From a virus: a DNA stretch of 22,835 nucleotides. This document shows positions 5,611 through 12,892 of the stretch, piece after piece (the stretch's first letter is position 1; the number at the start of each line of letters is the position of its first letter). Below the pieces are notes generated by a model. The model was given only the letters and a program-made list of their open reading frames with translations. It did not search any database and was not told the DNA's origin. The stretch lies in IMG/VR virus record IMGVR_UViG_3300010157_000268, positions 1 to 22,835 of that record. The stretch is one strand, 5' to 3'. A program made the position numbers and the translations under genes.

Positions 5611-7589
5611 TATTTAATAGTTAACTTTGTATCTTTAGCCTTATGGTTAATCACTAATTGATCTCCATCTTTAATTTTACCATCAATATATGCTTCAGCT
5701 ATAAGATCTTCAACATGAGTTTGAATAGCTCTTTTTAATGGACGAGCTCCAAATTTATGATCGTAACCTGCTTCAATTAAGAATTCTTTTGCTGACTTCG
5801 TTAATTCAACAGTATAACCGTTTTCCTTTACTCTTGAATAAAGATCTAATAATTCAACTTCAATTATTTGAGCAACATCCTCTTTCTTTAGGGACTCAAA
5901 TATAATAATATCATCTAGTCGATTAATAAATTCTGGTGCAAACTGTTTACTAACCGCTTTTCTTAAAATACCTGACGCTAATTCTTTTTGCTGTTCAAAT
6001 GGAGTTGATGATGAGAATCCAATACCTCCACCAAAATCTTGTAATTCCTTAACTCCTAAATTTGAAGTCATAATAATTACAGTATTCTTAAAATCTATTT
6101 TTCGGCCAAGTCCATCAGTCATATGGCCTTCGTCTAATACTTGCAATAGGGTATGGAAAATATCTGGATGGGCTTTCTCAACTTCATCTAATAAGATAAC
6201 TGAATAGGGTTTGCGTTTTACTTTTTCGGTTAACTGCCCTCCTTCTTCATATCCTACATAGCCTGGAGGAGCTCCTATTAATTTGGTTGATGTGAATTTT
6301 TCTCCAAATTCAGTCATATCAATTCTGATTAGGGAATCATCTGTATCAAACAGAAATTTTGCTAACTGTTTAGCTAATTCGGTTTTACCAACTCCAGTTG
6401 GGCCTAGGAACATGAATGTACCGATTGGCCGATTTTTAGATTTAAGACCTGCTCTTGAGCGTTGAATTGCTTTAGTTAATTTAGACACGGCTTCAGATTG
6501 ACCAATAACTCTTTCTTTTAACCACTTAGCCATTGTTGATAACCGTTCAAGCTCCGAACCTTTTAATCGGGTAACCGGTATACCTGTCATAATTGCAACA
6601 ACATTTGCAATATCTTCTTCTGATACAGTTAGTCGATTAATCTTTAACGACTCTTCCCATTGAACCTTTTCATCATCAATATCTTTCATTACTTTAAGAG
6701 CATCATCTCTAAGTTTTGCAGCCGCTTCGTATTGTTGTGCATCGACTGCTTTTTGTTTTTTAGCACTTACCTCAACAAATTTTTCTTCTAATTTTTTAAT
6801 TGCTTCTGGCACAACTACTCCATTGATATGAACTGCTGCACCAGCTTCGTCCATTAAGTCAATTGCTTTATCTGGTAAAAATCTGTCCTGTAAATATCGG
6901 TCACTATATGCAACACATGCATCAAGTGCCTCATCAGTATACTTAACTGAATGATGATCTTCATATTTAGATCTGATATTCTCAATGATCTGGCGTGATT
7001 GTTCTAGGGTAGATGGATTTACCATTACCTGTTGAAAGCGGCGACTAAGAGCACCATCTTTTTCAATTGATCCTCTAAACTCGTCTAGTGTGGTTGCACC
7101 AATACACTGAATTTCTCCACGACTAAGTGCTGGTTTTAGGATATTTGCAGCATCTAATGATCCACTTGCAGAACCTGCTCCAATTAAGGTATGAATTTCA
7201 TCAATGAACAGAATAACATTTGGATTTACCTGAACCTCTTCTATTATTTGTTCCATGCGCTCTTCAAACTGACCTCGATATTTTGTACCTGCTACTAAAT
7301 TCGCCAGTTCAAGAGTTATTATTTTCTTATCAAATAAAACTCGCGGACAGGTTTTATCAATAATCATTTTAGCAAGACCTTCAACGATTGCAGTTTTACC
7401 TACTCCAGGTTCCCCAATCAAGAGAGGATTATTTTTCTTTCTACGAGCCAAGATTTGACTACATCTGCGTATTTCTTTCTCTCTGCCAACTACTGGATCT
7501 AATTTGCCCTCTAGTGCAAGTTGAGTAAGATCTTTACCGAATGAATCAAGCATTGGTGTTTTGCCGGTTTTGCTATTCTGTTTTGCCAT
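5610..7589 (-). CDS. ClpC/ClpB-type AAA+ unfoldase lacking the N-domain
   Basis: 659 aa with two AAA+ modules. Module 1: Walker A GEPGVGKT (59-66), pore loop KYRG (103-106), Walker B VILFIDE (125-131), arginine finger LSRRF. A UVR-like helix ([16 protein letters not shown], 287-302) sits where ClpC has its middle domain. Module 2: GPTGVGKT (396-403), pore loop GYVGYEEG, Walker B VILLDE (464-469), FINRLD. The double Clp N-terminal repeat is missing: the protein begins about ten residues before the LDSFGKDLT motif. The tripeptide IGF (523-525) sits where ClpC/ClpX carry the ClpP-docking loop. Such enzymes unfold proteins through the central pore; this one may feed host ClpP or act as a chaperone. 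It heads the operon with HldD, cupin and the kinase. Confidence 0.9.
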
Positions 7590-7612
7590 GTATATGTATT
7601 GTAGTTATTTTA

Positions 7613-8248
7613 TTAGTCCCACCAGCCGCGTAATCCGCTACCGTCAAATTGTTTTTGCCAATTGTCCCATGCGGTTTTATGTTCAATATCTCCATTAGTA
7701 TCCTTTTCAAATTTTGAATAATCTTGACCCTTTATTAGGTGACATAATTCGTTCCATTCTTGCTCTTCAATTTCACGAGATCGTGCAAATACTTTACGAT
7801 TATGTTCACGTTCTTCCGGCGTATCGTGATCTACTAATTGAGAATATCCTGGTTTATCTGGAACATCTTCAAATTCCCATGGATGATGTATGGTTTCGCC
7901 TAATTCAGCCTCAGCCAGTTGGATAAAATCATCATCAATAAAATGTTGCATAAGTTCTGCTGCGCGTTTCATAGCTTTAACCTTTTTACCTGAGCTGGTT
8001 TCTTCTTCAATGCCGTCTCTTTCAATTCGGATTGCTATATTATGGAGCGCAACTTGTAATAACGGTAATACTGCGTGTTGACCGCTCCACCATCTATAAT
8101 TCCAGACAGCTTTGCGAAACATCCACATATTTTTTAAACCTCTAGGTAAATCATATCTGAAAAAATCCCAGGTTTTCCAATACCAGCGTTCTCTATTAAT
8201 CATTCTTTTGAAACTATCAAAGAATGTATCAGCAAATCCTATTTCCAT
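7613..8248 (-). CDS. Conserved-looking hypothetical phage protein, Trp/acid rich
   Basis: 211 aa, no signal peptide. The N terminus is unusually rich in Trp and aromatics (RERWYWKTWDFF, MFRKAVWNYRWW), followed by a helical middle (VLPLLQVALHNIAIRIERDG) and a highly charged C-terminal part ending DGSGLRGWWD. The layout resembles a family of unknown function seen in many large phages; this is recognition by general appearance only, and no function is known to me. It lies 23 nt upstream of the ClpC-like gene and 2 nt after the membrane-protein gene, so all may share a transcript. Confidence 0.6.
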   Translation of the reverse strand: MEIGFADTFFDSFKRMINRERWYWKTWDFFRYDLPRGLKNMWMFRKAVWNYRWWSGQHAVLPLLQVALHNIAIRIERDGIEEETSSGKKVKAMKRAAELMQHFIDDDFIQLAEAELGETIHHPWEFEDVPDKPGYSQLVDHDTPEEREHNRKVFARSREIEEQEWNELCHLIKGQDYSKFEKDTNGDIEHKTAWDNWQKQFDGSGLRGWWD

Positions 8249-8250
8249 AA

Positions 8251-8532
8251 TTAATCTATTTGTTTTTTAATTGTGTCTGGTGTACTTGAAACAGTATTTG
8301 TTACAACTACATCACAGTGATTTTTTTTACATGACGCCGGTATCCTTAGTGTATCGTGAATGACAATCTTAGTTTCAATTCTAATTGTATCATGCTGGAT
8401 CGAGTCTACTTCTAATATAACCTTAGCTGACTGAGGTTTAAATACAGCAAAGACTGTACCTGTAACTACCAGTGCTGTTGCTAGTATAATAATACTTGCG
8501 CCGGTTATGAATAATCTATTAAACTTGTTCAT
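8251..8532 (-). CDS. Single-pass inner-membrane protein
   Basis: 93 aa. Residues 7-30 (LFITGASIIILATALVVTGT and on) form one transmembrane helix after a short positive N terminus, so the C-terminal 60 residues should be periplasmic. That part has a doubled strand-like element, HDTIRI and HDTLRI, and two Cys (CKKNHC). It overlaps the upstream gene by 14 nt. Membrane-anchored small phage proteins can be spanins, holin partners or superinfection-exclusion factors. Nothing here decides between them, and no lipoprotein partner is encoded next to it. Confidence 0.6.
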   Translation of the reverse strand: MNKFNRLFITGASIIILATALVVTGTVFAVFKPQSAKVILEVDSIQHDTIRIETKIVIHDTLRIPASCKKNHCDVVVTNTVSSTPDTIKKQID

Positions 8533-8977
8533 CTATTTTAGTAATTAAGGTTTTTAATGAGTGTTTGACATTATTTCTAAAATTAGCTTCCATTTCATTT
8601 CGCCGTATTTCAACTTCTCCAACAAATGCATTGTATAAAGTTTTATAGGTTTTTGGTGAAAGACTAATATTATAACCAAATACATGATTAATAACAGTAA
8701 GTTCGTTTTGATCCATTATTATTAAAATATGGTTCTCATCATTTTTAACATAGTGTTTGCCAAGTACTGGACTAATTAACAATTCACTATTTGACAATTT
8801 AATCATTTTTTTAAAAACGCTAGCGGCTTCACGCTCGCTATTATCAAAGTTTTTTGACTTAATTGTAGTTGGATCAAGTGCTTTAGCTATGCGAAGCGCA
8901 AGTAGTTGAGATAGCCTTTTAAATCTATGCATTCGACTAATCTTATCAACTAGTTTATTTTGATTTGAGTGTATCAT
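8519..8977 (-). CDS. Hypothetical protein
   Basis: 152 aa, basic N terminus and no recognisable domain. The first Met (8977) is only 6 nt downstream of a TATAAT-like element (8984-8989). If that element is a real promoter, translation would be leaderless or start at Met16 (8932, MHRFKRLSQLLALRIAKAL). The centre (HILIIMDQNELTVINHVFGY) looks like beta strands; the C terminus is helical. No function suggested. Confidence 0.55.
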   Translation of the reverse strand: MIHSNQNKLVDKISRMHRFKRLSQLLALRIAKALDPTTIKSKNFDNSEREAASVFKKMIKLSNSELLISPVLGKHYVKNDENHILIIMDQNELTVINHVFGYNISLSPKTYKTLYNAFVGEVEIRRNEMEANFRNNVKHSLKTLITKIDEQV

Positions 8978-8981
8978 ATAG

Positions 8982-8993
8982 CTATTATACTAA
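8982..8993 (-). promoter_or_regulatory. Possible -10-type promoter element TTAGTATAATAG
   Basis: Minus strand TTAGTATAATAG; the same core (TAGTATAATA) occurs before the genes at 12376 and 15991. No clear -35 element. The short distance to the ATG at 8977 weakens the call. Confidence 0.35.
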
Positions 8994-8996
8994 ATA

Positions 8997-9368
8997 TTAA
9001 TGAGGCCTGCCAAAAATAGATTCAAATAGGTCAAGATTAGTTTTTTCAAGACCATACTCAACAAAATCAGTTGAGCATCTCATTTCCTCAACACATTTCC
9101 AAAGACTTGGAATATCATAACAAATTGGATTACCGTCTTTATCCCAAGCTTGATTTGGCTCTTCGGCTAAGTCATCCCTCTCATAAATAAACCAAGAAAT
9201 CCAATCCTCTGCCTCCTTTCCATAATACGCTCTAAGTAATAAAGTAATAGTCGCACAATAAGAATCCTCATAGTCCATCAAGTCAACTCCTAATCGATAC
9301 AGAGTTCGGCTTTTATCCTGTTGCTCCTTAATTTGAGTTACTATCTTTTCGAATACTTCCAGCTTCAT
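8997..9368 (-). CDS. Hypothetical protein of a phage-typical type
   Basis: 123 aa, acidic. It contains the aromatic segment YYGKEAEDWISWFIYERDD followed by a WDKDGNPICYD turn and a helical end (LWKCVEEMRC). The G-K-E-x-E-D-W-I-S-W-F core is something I associate with small conserved proteins in many large phages, without known function. Its start overlaps the upstream gene by 41 nt, the longest overlap in the window; the next in-frame Met is far downstream, so the overlap appears real. Confidence 0.6.
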   Translation of the reverse strand: MKLEVFEKIVTQIKEQQDKSRTLYRLGVDLMDYEDSYCATITLLLRAYYGKEAEDWISWFIYERDDLAEEPNQAWDKDGNPICYDIPSLWKCVEEMRCSTDFVEYGLEKTNLDLFESIFGRPH

Positions 9369-9567
9369 TTAGAATAATTTTAGATTGATTTTCGATTCTT
9401 TGAATATACTCTTCGATTACAACTTCCATGCCAGATTGAAGTAGTCGAGTTAGGTCTTCTTGCGAAGTAACCATGCCCATTTGCTGAGCTGATGCTAATG
9501 CTTGAACTGTTTGAATTGCACCTTCTTTTGCAATTTGTTCAATTAAGCTAAGTTCATTATTTTCCAT
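9328..9567 (-). CDS. Small acidic helical protein
   Basis: 79 aa, predicted mostly helical (IEQIAKEGAIQTVQALASA, then LTRLLQSGMEVVIEEYIQRI). No Cys, no membrane segment. The 5' end overlaps the end of the upstream 59-codon gene by 11 nt and the 3' end overlaps the next gene by 41 nt, as expected in a tightly packed phage operon. Function unknown. Confidence 0.5.
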   Translation of the reverse strand: MENNELSLIEQIAKEGAIQTVQALASAQQMGMVTSQEDLTRLLQSGMEVVIEEYIQRIENQSKIILNEAGSIRKDSNSN

Positions 9568-9736
9568 ATTGCTCTTTGTGTTGTTTAATTTTTTCTTCTA
9601 ATAAGACTAGGTCAAATTGAATTGGCCCATATTCAGTATCTGAACAGTCAAATACGACTTTATCATCTACTATTTTAAGATACGCATTTCTGCTGTATTT
9701 TGCATCCTGTTCAGTAACTATTGTTTCGGCGCTCAT
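9557..9736 (-). CDS. Small 59-aa protein
   Basis: ATG at 9736, TAA at 9557-9559. The product starts MSAETIVTEQDAKYSRNAYL, continues with KIVDDKVVFDCSDTEYGPIQ and ends in a charged helix. The start overlaps the stop of the HAD gene as ATGA (4 nt), typical of translational coupling, and the frame fills a gap that would otherwise be empty. No family recognised. Confidence 0.6.
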   Translation of the reverse strand: MSAETIVTEQDAKYSRNAYLKIVDDKVVFDCSDTEYGPIQFDLVLLEEKIKQHKEQYGK

Positions 9737-10323
9737 AATAAAAAGTTTAAGATTTTTTCTTTAATTCCAGACTGTTTAATACCTTCTCTAGATTTTGGAG
9801 TTAATACGAAATTTTTAAGTCCCCATTCTCTATCGCTATCTCCCCAAGTTGGGTCAGTATATGGAGCTCCCATATTAAGATCGTCAACCGCAACCCAATG
9901 AGTAATCTCTGGATGATCAACTAAGTACTGTCTAATCTCAACTGCTCTAGTTTGTTCAAGATCCCATTTTGGGCTCCATACAAATACGGATTCATTATGC
10001 CAAGTACACTTACTTAAGGTTGGAGTAAATGCAATTGGTTTTTTACAAATACCTTTAGCCTCATAATAGTCTCCCATTTCTTCTACTGTTGCCCAACGAG
10101 TCCAATCCGAACTTACCACAATTTTGGCATCAGTTTCTAATATTATCTCATTAAGAATATCAACTGCCTTTTGATTAAAATTATCAAATCTATATTCTAC
10201 TGGCATATTTGGAGTTTCATCAGCTGACTTTATACCTTCAGCTAATGCCCTCTTTTTATATCGCCCACCCCATTCAGTTGCTAAGCAAATAACGCCATCA
10301 TGATCAAGAAATAGTACTTTCAT
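9733..10323 (-). CDS. HAD-fold phosphatase, Swiss-army-knife RNA-repair type
   Basis: 196 aa. HAD motif I is VLFLDHDGVIC, with nucleophile D7 and general acid D9 (D-x-D-G-V). Motif II is IVVSSDWTRW. VAVDDLNMG (near 150) is motif III/IV with the Mg-binding Asp pair. The S-S-D/x-W-R layout is that of the HAD domains linked to 'Swiss army knife' RNA-repair proteins. In T4-like phages, 5'/3' end-healing enzymes counter tRNA-cleaving host defences; whether this stand-alone domain acts on RNA ends is inferred. It overlaps its upstream neighbour by 20 nt. The HAD family is sure, the substrate is not. Confidence 0.75.
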   Translation of the reverse strand: MKVLFLDHDGVICLATEWGGRYKKRALAEGIKSADETPNMPVEYRFDNFNQKAVDILNEIILETDAKIVVSSDWTRWATVEEMGDYYEAKGICKKPIAFTPTLSKCTWHNESVFVWSPKWDLEQTRAVEIRQYLVDHPEITHWVAVDDLNMGAPYTDPTWGDSDREWGLKNFVLTPKSREGIKQSGIKEKILNFLL

Positions 10324-10555
10324 TCTTCACGTGATTTATCATGTCTTCAGTTGCTGCAATTAATTCAAAGTCCATGCCAACCAATCCAAACTCAGCATCA
10401 GTTTCTAATTCTTTTCTTAATGCTTCAAAATCAGCTAAGCTAGGTTCTTCAAAATAGCCGCAAAAGTGGTAAACAAAAATTGAGCCATCCTTTTCATCTT
10501 TGGTAACTGCTGCAATTCCATGAGTAATTTCGCCTACTTGTTTTTCAGTGTTCAT
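10304..10555 (-). CDS. Small acidic hypothetical protein
   Basis: 83 aa. The sequence suggests a small alpha/beta fold: GEITHGIAAVTKDEKDGSIF and VYHFCGYFEEP strands, then helix ADFEALRKELETDAEF and a GMDFELIAATEDMI end. No catalytic motif. It is 1 nt from the upstream gene and overlaps the HAD gene by 20 nt. Function unknown. Confidence 0.55.
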   Translation of the reverse strand: MNTEKQVGEITHGIAAVTKDEKDGSIFVYHFCGYFEEPSLADFEALRKELETDAEFGLVGMDFELIAATEDMINHVKNESTIS

Positions 10556-10556
10556 A

Positions 10557-10895
10557 TTATTTAGAGATATTATTTTTATATTTTTTCCATTCTTCTAGAT
10601 CTCCAACCAGTACATATATTGACTTTTCAGTTCTAAACTTTACAAAGTCTATGTGACCTGCTAAATCTAGTTGTTTTTCAAGTATTTCAGTTACTTTAGT
10701 CGTAAGCCAATAATCTTGAGCCGAGTATGACCGTGCTGTAACTGAGCCGACTAGTATTGAACAGCCAATCACAGGCTCACTACCGACAACTTCTTTATAG
10801 CTGCGGTCCTCATTCCAGGCAATTGCTTCAACTCGAGCGCCTTGTTCTTTGAACTCTTCTCGACCGTCTTCGTGTAATTTAATTAGTATTGGCAT
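10557..10895 (-). CDS. Hypothetical protein
   Basis: 112 aa, soluble, mixed alpha/beta: strand VEAIAWNEDRSYKEV, then EPVIGCSILVGSVTARSYSA and a YVLVGDLEEWKKY end. No motif of a known family was recognised. It overlaps the upstream gene by 17 nt. It belongs to the run of small co-directional genes between 8997 and 12376. Confidence 0.5.
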   Translation of the reverse strand: MPILIKLHEDGREEFKEQGARVEAIAWNEDRSYKEVVGSEPVIGCSILVGSVTARSYSAQDYWLTTKVTEILEKQLDLAGHIDFVKFRTEKSIYVLVGDLEEWKKYKNNISK

Positions 10896-11133
10896 GCTTT
10901 AGTGCAGTTAATCTATTTTCTAATCGGTCCATTGTTCTATCATCAAGCCTCATACTGAGGTCACGAGTTAATTTGTTTAATACCACAAATTCTAAATCAT
11001 GATGGACTACCATGAATTGTGCTATTAATTTTCTAGCAGCTAGGTCTTGTTCCTGAGTCTCGCATGAGTCAATTACCTTTTTAATCCAAAGAGCTACATC
11101 TCCGTAATGTTTACTAGTTGCGGCCATAGTCAT
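10879..11133 (-). CDS. Small helical hypothetical protein
   Basis: 84 aa, or 82 aa if the second Met (11127) is used. Nearly all helical (YGDVALWIKKVIDSCETQEQ, LAARKLIAQFMVV, RDLSMRLDDRTMDRLENRL). It overlaps the upstream secreted-protein gene by 20 nt. Function unknown. Confidence 0.5.
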   Translation of the reverse strand: MTMAATSKHYGDVALWIKKVIDSCETQEQDLAARKLIAQFMVVHHDLEFVVLNKLTRDLSMRLDDRTMDRLENRLTALKHANTN

Positions 11134-11434
11134 TTACATTAATTGGTGTATAGCTATTATCTAAACTTGAATTATCTCTACGTTTACGAGTAGTTGCATA
11201 CATAACTTTAATTAATTTCATTTGTTTTGGATCTACCCAATTTATTACTGGGTTGACGCCTTTCCAGGTTGTATCCTGTAACCAAATTTTATAGGTTTGA
11301 ATTGACATAGGATCATCACATAAAAGATATAGAGTGTCTTTTTTAAAAGTAGGCTGGGCATGGTCAGAAAACTTAGTTTGCGCGTTTACTGTATTCGATA
11401 ATACAATCGCTAATATAAAAATTAGTTTTTTCAT
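11114..11434 (-). CDS. Secreted/periplasmic protein with Q-rule signal peptide
   Basis: 106 aa. The N terminus MKKLIFILAIVLSNTVNA is a classic signal peptide with a predicted cleavage after A18, leaving Gln at +1. Gln at +1 is characteristic of Bacteroidota signal peptidase substrates, and is one of the main hints to the host. The mature part (88 aa) has one Cys and strand-like stretches (DTLYLLCDD, IQTYKIWLQDTTW) but no known domain. An exported phage protein expressed with other small genes could alter the envelope or exclude superinfecting phages; this is inference. Confidence 0.6.
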   Translation of the reverse strand: MKKLIFILAIVLSNTVNAQTKFSDHAQPTFKKDTLYLLCDDPMSIQTYKIWLQDTTWKGVNPVINWVDPKQMKLIKVMYATTRKRRDNSSLDNSYTPINVNDYGRN

Positions 11435-11451
11435 TGTTTTTTATTTGTTTT

Positions 11452-11661
11452 TTATTTTAATTCATTAATCATAATAGTCAAATGGTTAACTACGTGTTTG
11501 ACTCCAGTTAAACGTACCATATCTGAAAGAATTAGGCCAGTTCCATAAAATTCTAAATACTTCGCTACGTCCATTCCTTGATAATTCTCAAGATAGTGTA
11601 GCGCGCTCTCTTTGATTGCATCTTTATATATGGCATCTTCACTAATTCGAGGCTCTAGCAT
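11452..11661 (-). CDS. Small helical hypothetical protein
   Basis: 69 aa counted from Met at 11661 (MLEPRISEDAIYKDAIKESA). An upstream in-frame Met at 11691 would give 79 aa but a 50-nt overlap with the lipoprotein gene, so the shorter form is preferred. The product is mostly helical, ending VVNHLTIMINELK. No family recognised. Confidence 0.45.
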   Translation of the reverse strand: MLEPRISEDAIYKDAIKESALHYLENYQGMDVAKYLEFYGTGLILSDMVRLTGVKHVVNHLTIMINELK

Positions 11662-11896
11662 ATTTAATATATTTGTAAGTAATAGTATCACCTATTTGGG
11701 TTCTTGATCTTACTGGTACGGTATCTCCATTTTCAAGAATTGCATAATAGCTTGGTGAAAGATATTCGTGTACTCCAATTGGAGCCTGTTTGAATATGTC
11801 AACAATTGCATACTTTTCAAGTGTAACCTTTTCAACCTTTGGTTGATTACAACTACTAACAATCGCCAGCAGTATTAATATTTTAAAGTAGTGTTT
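11642..11896 (-). CDS. Small lipoprotein
   Basis: 84 aa from Met at 11896. MKHYFKILILLAIVSSC is a lipoprotein signal with lipobox V-S-S-C, so Cys17 should be lipidated. An in-frame Met 33 nt upstream (11929) would put 11 polar residues in front of the signal and is less likely. The mature part (67 aa) has a small beta-type look (YYAILENGDTVPVRSRTQIG, DTITYKYIKYA). Phage lipoproteins are often o-spanins or superinfection-exclusion factors; the proline-poor, strand-rich sequence is unlike a typical o-spanin. Role unknown. Confidence 0.6.
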   Translation of the reverse strand, partial: KHYFKILILLAIVSSCNQPKVEKVTLEKYAIVDIFKQAPIGVHEYLSPSYYAILENGDTVPVRSRTQIGDTITYKYIKYARASN

Positions 11897-12110
11897 CATG
11901 TTCGTTTGCCATTTTTTGCATTGATTCAAATATTTTAGCTAAGTCCTCAACTGAGTCACATGCCCATTGTTTTGATTTAAGGGTAAAAAATCCACTTTGT
12001 GCTCCAGGATTAAATGTCATTTCAACATGAAGTTCTTCCCAATCGTCTGGATTGGTACTTGATTCTTGGCTAAAGACCGCTTTAACATGGTGAAGTACTG
12101 GACCTTTCAT
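11883..12110 (-). CDS. Small hypothetical protein
   Basis: 75 aa. Strands HHVKAVFSQE, ELHVEMTFNP and SGFFTLKSKQWACDS are followed by helix VEDLAKIFESMQKMANEHE. A compact alpha/beta fold is likely, with no known family. It shares one base with the upstream stop and overlaps the lipoprotein start by 14 nt, so it sits in the same operon. Confidence 0.55.
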   Translation of the reverse strand: MKGPVLHHVKAVFSQESSTNPDDWEELHVEMTFNPGAQSGFFTLKSKQWACDSVEDLAKIFESMQKMANEHETLL

Positions 12111-12376
12111 TACTCAACAAAACTTTCAGTCGTCATTTCAATAATACGTGCACGTTGCGAGTTTGTAAGCATATTACGAGACTCCCATAATTTTGCTAAG
12201 GCCTGACCTATTTCACGTTCCATGTAGGTTGTTCCGTTATCAAACAGATCCTCAATTGATACAGTGACTTCCTCTTCAAGCTCATGTTTTAACTCTTCGT
12301 ACATTGTTTTCTTTTCACGGTCCGATAATTGATATAAAATATCAGAAACGTCTACGTCTACTTCGAATGTTGCCAT
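12110..12376 (-). CDS. Small acidic helical protein, first gene of the small-gene tract
   Basis: 88 aa, highly charged and helical (LSDREKKTMYEELKHELEEE, then IGQALAKLWESRNMLTNSQR). It is the promoter-proximal gene of the run down to 8997, with a TATAAT-like element 26 nt upstream (12403-12408) just past a terminator. No family recognised. Confidence 0.55.
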   Translation of the reverse strand: MATFEVDVDVSDILYQLSDREKKTMYEELKHELEEEVTVSIEDLFDNGTTYMEREIGQALAKLWESRNMLTNSQRARIIEMTTESFVE

Positions 12377-12401
12377 AATTATATTTTTGTTTAATAGTTA
12401 T

Positions 12402-12411
12402 TATTATACTA
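12402..12411 (-). promoter_or_regulatory. Candidate early/middle -10 element TAGTATAATA
   Basis: Minus strand TAGTATAATA, 26 nt between TATAAT and the ATG at 12376. It lies between a terminator (12419-12448) and the small-gene tract. The gene at 15991 has the same core at the same 26-nt distance. No sigma-70 -35 hexamer is evident. Confidence 0.5.
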
Positions 12412-12418
12412 CATAAAA

Positions 12419-12448
12419 CAAAAAAAGTCCCAACAAATTGGGACTTTT
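12419..12448 (-). terminator. Rho-independent terminator
   Basis: GTCCCAA (12444-12438 on the minus strand) pairs with TTGGGAC (12433-12427) around a TTTG loop, followed by seven T (12426-12420). It ends transcripts of the coiled-coil membrane protein gene at 12473. Confidence 0.85.
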
Positions 12449-12472
12449 CAAAAAAAAAAAAATGAAGACTCG

Positions 12473-12868
12473 TTATGTTGATCTAAATACTAAACCAACA
12501 ACTATCCCGACAACGGCGGTAACAATAATCCAAAGTAATTTAGTTACTGTACTTTTCCATGATATTAGTTCTCGGTGTTCTTCCAATATTTTAGCCCAAT
12601 CTCGAGCATCTTCTTCTTTTCGTTTACGAAATTCAGTGTTTTTATTTACTCGGACAATGATTCCATCTTCTGGATCAAGCAACTGCTTTCGGATATTACG
12701 TAGATCCTCTTTCATATCGCCCTGAGACGATTCAATATTTTCGATCCTTTCCTGTATTACTTTAAGTTCACCATTTGGCAACTTGGCTTTAATAATGTCT
12801 AGTGCATCAAGAATGTCATTCATCATTGAATCAACCTCTTGCGTGCCTCGATTTCTTTGAGTACTCAT
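12473..12868 (-). CDS. Coiled-coil protein with C-terminal membrane anchor (XhlA-like layout)
   Basis: 131 aa. Residues 12-105 are charged heptad-like helices (LDALDIIKAKL, IQERIENIESSQ, DMKEDLRNIRKQL), and residues 109-128 (TKLLWIIVTAVVGIVVGLVF) form a single transmembrane helix at the very end. The same layout, long coiled coil then a C-terminal membrane span, is found in XhlA-type lysis-associated proteins, though no sequence signature proves it. It lies between the late acidic-protein gene and a terminator. A role in lysis or as a membrane tether is inferred. Confidence 0.6.
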   Translation of the reverse strand: MSTQRNRGTQEVDSMMNDILDALDIIKAKLPNGELKVIQERIENIESSQGDMKEDLRNIRKQLLDPEDGIIVRVNKNTEFRKRKEEDARDWAKILEEHRELISWKSTVTKLLWIIVTAVVGIVVGLVFRST

Positions 12869-12892
12869 TATGCGTGAACTTGCTTTTTTAAA

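Noticed and set aside
11897-11929. Upstream Met giving an 11-residue extension of the lipoprotein
   Set aside because: It would place polar residues before the lipoprotein signal and increase overlap with the preceding gene.
12438-12725. Plus-strand ORF of 95 codons beginning MGLFKKKKMKTRYVDL
   Set aside because: It is antisense to the coiled-coil membrane protein gene, starts in the terminator and A-run, and has no promoter or family match.
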